From the NCBI GenBank assembly GCA_022508745.1, contig JAFLUP010000012.1, positions 1-44,344 on the forward strand: a stretch of 44,344 nt of DNA, read 5' to 3'. The translations under genes were made by a program, and so were the position numbers. Origin of the DNA: Oscillospiraceae bacterium (GTDB taxonomy: Bacteria; Bacillota; Clostridia; Oscillospirales; CAG-382). Below are positions 38,503 to 44,344 of this stretch, in pieces. A model generated the notes under the pieces. The model saw only the letters and a list, made by a program, of their open reading frames with translations, ran no database searches and had not been told where the DNA came from. Each line of letters begins with the position of its first letter. The stretch's first letter is position 1.

Positions 38503-40026
38503 TTACGAAAGACCCATCAGATACTCGACCGTATCCTCCATTTCCGCGTTGAAGCTGCTCTCGCGGGATTCCACGTAGCTGGCAAGCTGCGGCGTTGCCG
38601 TAAAGACCAGATTGTTATAGTACTGGATACAGTCGTCCCAGTTAAATGCCACGGAGATATCCACCATCCGGTTGGAGAAGATGATATCCAGCATTTCCGG
38701 GGAATCGTCGTCATCCAGGAAGCGCTTGTTCTTCAAGGTACGCTCGTAATACTCCGGCGTCACCATTTCGCGGCTCAAATACGCCATCGCCTCCAGAGCG
38801 AAGGTGACGAACTCCGTATCCTCGCAGGTCTTCATGATGCTGAGCACCTGGAACCGGTACGGATCGCAGGTGGTGGCGTAGCTATCCTGCAGGGAATCCA
38901 GTTTGGGCATGGGCAGGATGCCGTAACGAATCTCCGCATTGCGCAGGTCATCGCTGTTGACCACATGGATGGTGCTCATCAGGAACAAAGATTGCCCCTT
39001 GTAGAAGTTGCCAGCCACGTTGCCTGCGTCCGGATGGTCCCAAGCGTAGTACTGCTCGCACCACGCCACGCAGGATTTGTCATGCATGATTTCAATGACT
39101 TTGTCAAAAGCAGCGACGTTGCGCTGGTTCATCATCGCAAGCTGGGGGAGCCCCTCCTCGTTCTTTTCCGCCTGAGGTGCGTCGCAGCCCATGATGAGAT
39201 TGTACGTATCAAACGCGGCGCCAACAATGCCCCAGATATCGCTGCCGGTCACGCTCATGCCTTCGCCGTCCTGATCGGAGGCTACCGCCTGCGCCATTTC
39301 GTACATCTTATCCAGCGTCCACGCATTGTCATAAACCAATTCGGCAGGGTTCTCCAGATGGTTATTCTCAATGAGGGACTTGTTGTAATAGATGCACCGG
39401 GTGAATTCATCGTCCAGCAAGAGGATGTCGCCGGTGGCAAAGAACAACTTACCCATCAGGGTCATATCGTCGTTGGAAGCCGTGTCCCACCAGGGAGCGG
39501 TCAGATCCAAATGGGAGTCCTCGATGGAGTACAGGTCCCGGAACACCCCTTCCGCCGCCAACATCGCGACAGTCTGCAAGCCGGCGGTCGCCACGTCATA
39601 GCTGACGGTGCCGGCGGTCATATCCATGATGATCCGATCCCGGAAAGGCGTAAAGGGATCGATCAATTCCGTTTCAAGAGAGAAGCCGTACTCCTGTTCC
39701 AGCAGCGCATTACGGGAAACGATGGCGTCATTGACAGGCTCCGACGTGTACTCCGTGGCGCCGAACTGTTCCCTCTCGAACAGAACGCTTTCCTCCTCTA
39801 CTGCGAGGACCCGCAGGGTGTGACCGCTGTAATCCGCCTTGCCCAGCGAGGGGACCAGCGCTTTCGGCTCCTCCGGCCCGGAAGACGAGTCGTCCCCGGA
39901 AGCGGAAGAAGAAACGGAAGAGTCGCCCGGCTCGTCACTTCCGCAGGCGGCAAACAGCGGCAGCACCAGCATCAGCGCAAGCAAAAGCAAAGCGAACTTC
40001 CCAAGATGACGATGTGTTTTCTTCAT
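38503..40026 (-). CDS. Extracellular solute-binding lipoprotein (family 1-like, ABC type)
   Basis: The 507-residue product has a lipoprotein signal (LVLPLFAACGSD), a Ser/Asp linker (SSVSSSASGDDSSSG), and a two-lobed solute-binding pattern (LRVLAVEEESVLFER; MDMTAGTVSYDVATAGLQTV; GKLFFATGDILLLDDEF; CIYYNKSLIENNHLENPAEL; WTLDKMYEMAQAVASD; RYGILPMPKLDSLQDSY). Such proteins bind sugars or oligosaccharides for an ABC importer. No permease or ATPase gene is adjacent, so it is an orphan component. GGAGGG precedes the ATG, and the gene is transcribed alone from a minus-strand promoter. The substrate is unknown. Confidence 0.87.
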   Translation of the reverse strand: MKKTHRHLGKFALLLLALMLVLPLFAACGSDEPGDSSVSSSASGDDSSSGPEEPKALVPSLGKADYSGHTLRVLAVEEESVLFEREQFGATEYTSEPVNDAIVSRNALLEQEYGFSLETELIDPFTPFRDRIIMDMTAGTVSYDVATAGLQTVAMLAAEGVFRDLYSIEDSHLDLTAPWWDTASNDDMTLMGKLFFATGDILLLDDEFTRCIYYNKSLIENNHLENPAELVYDNAWTLDKMYEMAQAVASDQDGEGMSVTGSDIWGIVGAAFDTYNLIMGCDAPQAEKNEEGLPQLAMMNQRNVAAFDKVIEIMHDKSCVAWCEQYYAWDHPDAGNVAGNFYKGQSLFLMSTIHVVNSDDLRNAEIRYGILPMPKLDSLQDSYATTCDPYRFQVLSIMKTCEDTEFVTFALEAMAYLSREMVTPEYYERTLKNKRFLDDDDSPEMLDIIFSNRMVDISVAFNWDDCIQYYNNLVFTATPQLASYVESRESSFNAEMEDTVEYLMGLS

Positions 40027-40099
40027 AAATCATCCCTCCATAACATACCCGACAGTTTTTGGTGATTTCGCCAAATTCATGCGGGGGATTCTGCAAACA

Positions 40100-40128
40100 A
40101 TTATACATCTTTTTCCCGAGAAAAGCAA
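40100..40128 (-). promoter_or_regulatory. Promoter of the solute-binding protein gene
   Basis: Minus-strand TTGCTT (40128-40123), 17-base spacer, TATAAT (40105-40100). Confidence 0.8.
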
Positions 40129-40175
40129 CCTGATTCACAAAAAATTCACAATTTGAACTGCCTGACCGCTTCCTC

Positions 40176-40204
40176 TTGCTTTTTTGCGGAAAATGGGATA
40201 TACT
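40176..40204 (+). promoter_or_regulatory. Promoter of the HD-domain gene
   Basis: TTGCTT (40176-40181), 17-base spacer, TATACT (40199-40204). Confidence 0.78.
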
Positions 40205-40240
40205 ACGGGAAAAGCCTACACATGATCGGAAGGATCTCCC

Positions 40241-40747
40241 ATGGAACGCACCAAACTTGACCAACTTTTCCTGCAAACCGTCGCGTTTTTCCAAAACGAC
40301 CCGGATCAGATCCAGCATTTTGTCAAAGTGCACGGCTTCGCGGCACACATCGGCAGGCTGGAAGGACTGACGGACCGGGAGCAGTTCACGCTGGAAGCCG
40401 CCGCCTACGTCCACGACGTGGGCATCCCGCCGGCGAACCGAAAGTACGGCTCCTGCAACGGCAAGCTGCAAGAGCAGGAGGGCCCTCCCGTGGCGACGGA
40501 GCTGCTCGCCTCGCTGGACTTCCCGCCGGAAGTCACCCGGCGGGTAGCATACCTCGTGGGGCACCACCACACCTACACGGATATCGACGGGATGGACTAT
40601 CAGATCCTCGTGGAGGCGGACTTCCTCGTCAATCTCTACGGCGGGCACACCCCGAGGGAGCAGATCGAAGCCACCGGCAGGAACCTTTTCAAGACCGCCG
40701 CCGGCAAGAGAATCCTTTCCGAAATGTTCGGCGTCGAGCTTCAATAA
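40241..40747 (+). CDS. HD-domain phosphohydrolase-like protein
   Basis: The 168-residue protein has the HD pattern: HFVKVHGFAAHIGRLEGL (first His), AAAYVHDVGIPPA (His-Asp), YLVGHHHTYTDIDG (His cluster), and ILVEADFLVNL (final Asp). It belongs to the small HD/YfbR-like metal-dependent phosphohydrolases acting on nucleotides or related phosphates; the substrate is not clear. GGAAGGAT precedes the ATG. It is monocistronic and convergent with glf. Confidence 0.87.
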   Translation: MERTKLDQLFLQTVAFFQNDPDQIQHFVKVHGFAAHIGRLEGLTDREQFTLEAAAYVHDVGIPPANRKYGSCNGKLQEQEGPPVATELLASLDFPPEVTRRVAYLVGHHHTYTDIDGMDYQILVEADFLVNLYGGHTPREQIEATGRNLFKTAAGKRILSEMFGVELQ

Positions 40748-40762
40748 GCGCCTAGATTACCA

Positions 40763-40805
40763 AAAACCCTCTTGCTGCAACCTTGCGTTGCAACAGGAGG
40801 GTTTT
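40763..40805. terminator. Bidirectional terminator between the HD-domain gene and glf
   Basis: AAAACCCTC (40763-40771) pairs with GAGGGTTTT (40797-40805), with an inner TGCAAC/GTTGCA stem. Confidence 0.85.
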
Positions 40806-40809
40806 CCGT

Positions 40810-41931
40810 TTACTTCTTGTTTTCCCGCCCGCACGCTTCCAGTGCGGAGGCGATCACCTTGTCCATATCGTAATACCGATATTCCCCCAGCCGTCCGCCG
40901 AACAGGACGTTGCGCTCGCTTTCCGCAAGCCGCCTGTACGCCGCATACAGCGTGTTGTTTCTCTCGTCGTTGACGGGGTAGTACGGCTCGTCCCCCGGCT
41001 TCCACGGACTGCTGTACTCCCGGCTGATCACCGTTTTCGGCAGGTCATTGCCGCTTTCATCCTTCCCGAAGGTGAACCACTTATGCTCGATGATGCGGGT
41101 CCACGGGGTCTCCCGATCGGTATAATTCACCACGGCGTTTCCCTGGAAGTTCGGGCTGTCCAGCAGTTCCGTTTCGAACCGCACGGAACGGTACTCCAAC
41201 GCTCCCAGCCGGTAACCAAAGTACGCGTCGATGGGACCGGTGTAGACCACCCGTTCCGCCAGCGCGTCCAACGCCTGCTTGTCCCGCAGATAGTCTACGT
41301 TCAGCCGCACCTCTACGCCGGCAAGCAGGTTCTCCGTCAACGCCGTGTATCCCCCTTCCGGGATGCCTTGATACTTCGCGTCGAAATAGTTGTTATCGAA
41401 GGTAAAACGCACCGGCAGGCGCTTGATGATGAAGGGCGGCAGATCCTTGCAGTCCCGCCCCCATTGCTTTTCGGTGTAGCCCTTGACCAGCTTTTCAAAC
41501 ACGTCCCGCCCGACGAGGGAGATCGCCTGCTCCTCCAGATTCTGCGGTTCGCCGGAGATCTCCCGCCGCTGCTCTGCGATCTTCGAAACCGCTTCCTCCG
41601 GCGTTTTGACCCCCCACATCCCGTAAAAGGTGTGCATATTGAAAGGAAGGGCATACAGCTCCCCTTTGTAATTCGCCACCGGCGAATTGGTGTAGCGGTT
41701 GAAGGTTGCAAATCGGTTTACATAATCCCAAATCGCCTTATCGTTCGTATGGAAGATGTGCGCCCCGTACCGGTGGACGTGGATGCCTTCCACCGTCTCC
41801 GTGAAGGTGTTCCCGGCGATGTGCCCCCGCTTTTCCACCACAAGAACCCGTTTTCCCGCGTCGGACGCCTGCCTTGCGAACACCGCGCCGTACAGCCCCG
41901 CGCCGACGACCAAGTAATCGTATGGTTTCAT
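40810..41931 (-). CDS. glf: UDP-galactopyranose mutase
   Basis: Glf interconverts UDP-galactopyranose and UDP-galactofuranose with reduced FAD, supplying galactofuranose for surface glycans. The 373-residue product starts YLVVGAGLYGAVFARQA (FAD Rossmann), then EKRGHIAGN, the segment GAHIFHTNDKAIW, and later YFDAKYQGIPEGGYT, VVYTGPIDAYFGY and FGGRLGEYRYYDMD. The length is normal. AAGGGG lies just before the ATG. It is 15 bases downstream of the sortase gene and probably co-transcribed with it, linking both to cell-surface assembly. Confidence 0.96.
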   Translation of the reverse strand: MKPYDYLVVGAGLYGAVFARQASDAGKRVLVVEKRGHIAGNTFTETVEGIHVHRYGAHIFHTNDKAIWDYVNRFATFNRYTNSPVANYKGELYALPFNMHTFYGMWGVKTPEEAVSKIAEQRREISGEPQNLEEQAISLVGRDVFEKLVKGYTEKQWGRDCKDLPPFIIKRLPVRFTFDNNYFDAKYQGIPEGGYTALTENLLAGVEVRLNVDYLRDKQALDALAERVVYTGPIDAYFGYRLGALEYRSVRFETELLDSPNFQGNAVVNYTDRETPWTRIIEHKWFTFGKDESGNDLPKTVISREYSSPWKPGDEPYYPVNDERNNTLYAAYRRLAESERNVLFGGRLGEYRYYDMDKVIASALEACGRENKK

Positions 41932-41945
41932 TCCCCTTGTCCTTT

Positions 41946-42983
41946 CTACGGCTGCGCGGAATCTTCCTGTTCCTCCGCGTCCGTCGAACCCTCCGTATCC
42001 GTCGATTCTTCGGGTTCGTCCGGCTCCTCCGGCGGGTTCAAGGTCTCCCGCTCCAATTTCGCCAGCACCAGATATCTCCCGTCCGCGCTTTTGGGGAGGC
42101 AGGTGGAAAGCACCAGAATACGGTCATTTTCCGTGGCGATACAATCCGGGTTGAAGTTGGCTCTGGAATCGTTGATGGCATAGATGCCTTCCAGGAACTC
42201 CGCCACTTTCGACGGCTGCTTGAAGCCGTTGAAGGCAAACATAATGTGCTGCTGTCCGTAAGGCACCGCGGCAAACACCCGGTAGCGCAGGGTGCGGTCC
42301 GGCAGATACATATAAATGTCCTGATGCTCGTTGAACCACTTGGTGTTGGAATACTCCTCCTGCAAATACCCGAACATCTTCCCGGAGCGCATATTGTGCC
42401 CGTAGATGATGGTCACGGGGTCGGTAAGATCCAGCCCGTTGTAGCGATGCTCCGTGTAGAGCGTTCCGTTCTGATCCGACCTGCCGTTCAGATTGTGGGT
42501 CAGATAGAAGGCGTCGTCCGTCTGGCTCTGGGCGACGGGATAATTGATATAGGGGGCGTGATTCGTTTTCCCCGGGCAGATGTTAGTCCCCGGGATCCAT
42601 AGCCACGCATAAACGTCCTCGTACTTCGCCCGCAGGGTCTCGTAGTCGTAGGGTTCTTTGCTTCCCGATCCGGTCGGTTTCGGTTCGGGCTCCGGTTCGG
42701 GCTCAGGCTCCGGTTCCGGTTCGGGTTCCGGTTCGGGCTCCGGTTCCGGCTCGGGTTCCGGTTCCGGTTCAGGCTCCGGTTCCGGTTCGGAGGATTCCTC
42801 CGCCAAACTCTCCTCCTCGGAGGGTTCGCTCACCGTCGGGGAAACTTCCGGCTGACTTTCCGCCGGTTCTTCCCGCTTCGGCACCAACAGAAGGATGCTC
42901 AGCGTGACCAGCACGCACAGCGCGCACAGAACGCCGACCCCGATGTATACTTGTTTTTTTGTGATCTTTTTTATGATCTTCAT
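41946..42983 (-). CDS. srtB: Class B sortase with long (EP)n linker and acidic C-terminal extension
   Basis: The 345-residue product has one N-terminal membrane helix ([20 protein letters not shown]), a Ser/Glu stretch, about 18 Glu-Pro dipeptides, and a class B sortase domain: [49 protein letters not shown] (catalytic His196), ILVLSTCL (Cys295) and [10 protein letters not shown] (Arg303). The last ~35 residues form an acidic Pro/Glu/Asp/Ser tail after the domain. Class B sortases in Clostridia attach PxTG-type proteins to peptidoglycan, so candidate substrates are the TGD-tailed products at 6342 and 22593. It has its own promoter (43016-43044) and leads to glf. Confidence 0.92.
   Translation of the reverse strand: MKIIKKITKKQVYIGVGVLCALCVLVTLSILLLVPKREEPAESQPEVSPTVSEPSEEESLAEESSEPEPEPEPEPEPEPEPEPEPEPEPEPEPEPEPEPEPKPTGSGSKEPYDYETLRAKYEDVYAWLWIPGTNICPGKTNHAPYINYPVAQSQTDDAFYLTHNLNGRSDQNGTLYTEHRYNGLDLTDPVTIIYGHNMRSGKMFGYLQEEYSNTKWFNEHQDIYMYLPDRTLRYRVFAAVPYGQQHIMFAFNGFKQPSKVAEFLEGIYAINDSRANFNPDCIATENDRILVLSTCLPKSADGRYLVLAKLERETLNPPEEPDEPEESTDTEGSTDAEEQEDSAQP
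42682..42790 (-). repeat. Hexanucleotide tandem repeat encoding (EP)n in the sortase
   Basis: About 18 hexamers GAACCG/GAGCCG/GAGCCC/GAGCCT (minus strand), with synonymous variation, encode Glu-Pro. The tract could vary in length in frame by whole units. Confidence 0.82.
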
Positions 42984-43015
42984 TCCCGTGCCTCCCGTTC
43001 CGTATTCTCTATTTT

Positions 43016-43044
43016 ATCATAGCACAGTTCCGAAGAAAAAGCAA
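43016..43044 (-). promoter_or_regulatory. srtB-glf promoter
   Basis: Minus-strand TTGCTT (43044-43039), 17-base spacer, TATGAT (43021-43016) with TGTGC before it. Confidence 0.8.
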
Positions 43045-43056
43045 CACCTATCCCGC

Positions 43057-43101
43057 AAAAAAACACCGCCCGCAAGCCCGACGGACTTACGAGGCGGTGT
43101 T
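43057..43101 (-). terminator. Terminator downstream of the 43278 gene
   Basis: Minus-strand AACACCGCC (43101-43093) pairs with GGCGGTGTT (43070-43062); the inner stem adds nine pairs including wobbles. A T-run follows. The 177 bases between this and the 43278 stop codon show no gene I can support. Confidence 0.85.
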
Positions 43102-43277
43102 CCGCTGCCTATGAAAAACCCATGGGAGGGAAAAAGCGGAGGGACGGTCCAAACGCTCCTCTCGCAATAACGCCGGACCCGTTCCAACCCTCTATCATTC
43201 CCCAAATGACCCTCTGTACCTCCGCAGATCCCTTTTGCCCTCATGCGTCTCTCATAAACAGCGCGGATTCTGGTTTC

Positions 43278-44213
43278 TTATTTGGACAGATCTACGTCAA
43301 CCACCAGGATGTTGCCGCGCCATTCCGCTTCGCTGAACGCCCAGTCTACGATATAGTCGTAATCGTAGCCCAGATCGCGAACAAAGCAATCCAGCAGTTC
43401 CGAAAGCGTCCATACGATGGGTTCGTCAAGAACGACCGCATATCCGCAAACCGGATCGTAAGGTCTGGGAAGCAGGTAGAAATTCAGCACCTCATAGACG
43501 GTTCCCTCGACCAAACGCCCCTCAATCCAAGTTCCTTCCTCTGTCACCTCGATCTTAGTCATCGCAAGCGCCTCTTCGAGGTTGGATGCGAGCGGACGTT
43601 CTTCGTTCGCCGGCGTTTCCGCCGCGGGAGCTTCGACTACGGGTTCTTCCACCACAGGCTCTTCGACTGTAGCCTCTTCCTCCGCAGATTTTTCAGCCGC
43701 GGGCTTTACCGCAGGAACCAGCAGAACCTCCACGTCGTAAGTGTTCTTGTAGGATTCGAGTTTTTCCCCAAGATCCACGTCAATGACCAGATTGTTGCCG
43801 CGCCAGTAGGCTTCGCTGAACGCCCAATCCACGATATAGTCGTATTCATAGCCCAGATCACGAACGAAGCAATCCAGCAGCTCCGTCATATACCATGTGA
43901 TGGGTTCATCGAGGACCACCGCATAACCGCAGACCGGATCGTAAGGTCTGGGAGCGGAATAGAAATCGAACATCTCCCAGGAAGCTGCCTCGGAAGCAGT
44001 TTCGTCGACCACCTCCGCAGGTTCTTCCACTGCGGGTTCTTCTGCGGGCGCTTCGTCGGAGACGAACAGGGATTCATCGACGAAATCGCTTCTGTCGTAA
44101 TCGCTCTCCTCCGCGGGCAGTTCCGCCAGTGCATACATACTGCCGGTCAGGATCGCCACGGAGCCGATGATCAACGCCAGCGCCAGCGCAAAGATCTTTG
44201 TCTTTCCTTTCAT
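43278..44213 (-). CDS. Secreted protein with two near-identical ~68-residue domains, function unknown
   Basis: The ~311-residue product has a signal peptide or N-terminal anchor (IFALALALIIGSVAILTGS), an acidic Glu/Ala/Pro region, and domain copy 1 (about residues 83-150; PRPYDPVCGYAVVLDEPITW, LLDCFVRDLGYEYDYIVDWA, FSEAYWRGNNLVIDVDL). A second acidic Glu/Pro/Val linker, a short connecting segment and domain copy 2 follow, ending at the C-terminus. The copies differ at about ten positions. Each has two Cys that could form a disulfide or bind a ligand. The domain resembles no family I know. Two ATGs are possible: 44222 (GGAGG at 2 bases) and 44213 (11 bases). An 11-bp direct-repeat operator lies upstream. 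Confidence 0.8.
   Translation of the reverse strand: MKGKTKIFALALALIIGSVAILTGSMYALAELPAEESDYDRSDFVDESLFVSDEAPAEEPAVEEPAEVVDETASEAASWEMFDFYSAPRPYDPVCGYAVVLDEPITWYMTELLDCFVRDLGYEYDYIVDWAFSEAYWRGNNLVIDVDLGEKLESYKNTYDVEVLLVPAVKPAAEKSAEEEATVEEPVVEEPVVEAPAAETPANEERPLASNLEEALAMTKIEVTEEGTWIEGRLVEGTVYEVLNFYLLPRPYDPVCGYAVVLDEPIVWTLSELLDCFVRDLGYDYDYIVDWAFSEAEWRGNILVVDVDLSK
43281..43481 (-). repeat. C-terminal copy of the duplicated domain
   Basis: Encodes the 67-residue unit PRPYDPVCGYAVVLDEPIVW to VVDVDLSK, nearly identical to that at 43771-43974. Confidence 0.87.
43771..43974 (-). repeat. N-terminal copy of the duplicated domain
   Basis: Encodes the 68-residue unit FYSAPRPYDPVCGYAVVLDE to IDVDLGEK; paired with 43281-43481. 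Confidence 0.87.
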
Positions 44214-44266
44214 ACGTTTCATTTCCTCCTTTCAATCAATGTTGTTTATGGGTGGAACGTATCTTT

Positions 44267-44327
44267 ATGATACATCCCGGTTGTGTTCATCTTGTATTCG
44301 AGTTGTGTTCAACTTGTTGTCAAGTTA
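44267..44327 (-). promoter_or_regulatory. Promoter with four 11-bp direct repeats (OmpR/PhoB-type box)
   Basis: Four contiguous 11-mers on the plus strand read TGTTCATCTTG (44284-44294), TATTCGAGTTG (44295-44305), TGTTCAACTTG (44306-44316) and TTGTCAAGTTA (44317-44327). A minus-strand -10-like TATCAT lies at 44272-44267 with no good -35; the repeats cover the -35 position, as in promoters activated by OmpR/PhoB-family regulators. Confidence 0.6.
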
Positions 44328-44344
44328 TAAAACTTACTTTTACC

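Noticed and set aside
43122-44270. A 382-codon plus-strand frame near the right end
   Set aside because: Antisense to the duplicated-domain secreted protein, whose signal peptide, terminator and operator support the minus strand.

Overview
The window looks like the chromosome of a strictly anaerobic, GC-rich Gram-positive bacterium of the class Clostridia, probably Oscillospiraceae/Ruminococcaceae-like. Four observations point there: strong AGGAGG-type ribosome binding sites; TTGACA-N17-TATAAT promoters, often with an extended GTGYTATAMT -10; an [FeFe]-hydrogenase maturation operon (TM1266-like, HydE, HydG, HydF); and a class B sortase with PxTGD-like surface proteins and Glu/Pro/Ser-rich linkers. 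The assignment is inference; no 16S gene is present.

Layout. (1) 1-6231: a compact aromatic amino-acid operon: tyrA (5' end off the window), aroB, aroA, aroC, pheA and a fused aroE-aroK. It covers dehydroquinate synthesis, reduction and phosphorylation of shikimate, chorismate, and both branches to Phe and Tyr. DAHP synthase and dehydroquinase are not in view. (2) 6275-9146: two related secreted, membrane- or wall-attached proteins, each with its own promoter and terminator. (3) 9180-13140: a PcrA/UvrD-like helicase, an MGDG-synthase-like glycosyltransferase and PlsY, joined by start/stop overlaps. (4) 13156-13807: a SAM-clan riboswitch with a complete terminator/antiterminator switch in front of a 148-aa protein I do not recognise. 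(5) 13857-21378, mostly minus strand: kdgK-birA, the hydrogenase maturation operon behind a terminator-containing leader, and deoD. (6) 21526-29439, plus strand: a ThuA-like protein, secreted proteins with TGD-type C-termini, a GH26-like lipoprotein with an aldo/keto reductase, and a large SGNH-hydrolase surface protein. (7) 29517-31429: a Cys-rich conserved protein, a membrane-anchored Ig-like protein and tRNA-Leu(CAA). (8) About 31480-33610: an AT-rich insert next to the tRNA, holding a NUDIX hydrolase, a XRE repressor with an operator array, and an RCC1-repeat lipoprotein. (9) 33702-38445: an amidohydrolase and two divergent ECF-type sigma factors, each fused to a large extra domain, followed by a lipoprotein. 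(10) 38503-44344: an orphan solute-binding lipoprotein, an HD-domain protein, Glf, class B sortase, and a secreted protein with an internally duplicated domain behind an 11-bp direct-repeat operator.

How the parts connect. The strongest functional theme is the cell surface. Three or four secreted proteins share a roughly 150-residue beta-type domain, several end in a TGDxGxI hydrophobic tail, and a class B sortase lies in the same window. Polysaccharide-active enzymes (GH26-like, SGNH, KDG kinase, solute-binding protein, Glf) fit a bacterium that handles plant or envelope glycans. The best candidates for something undescribed are the SAM-riboswitch/unknown-ORF pair, the two fused sigma factors, the shared secreted domain, and the regulatory leader and operators described in the findings.
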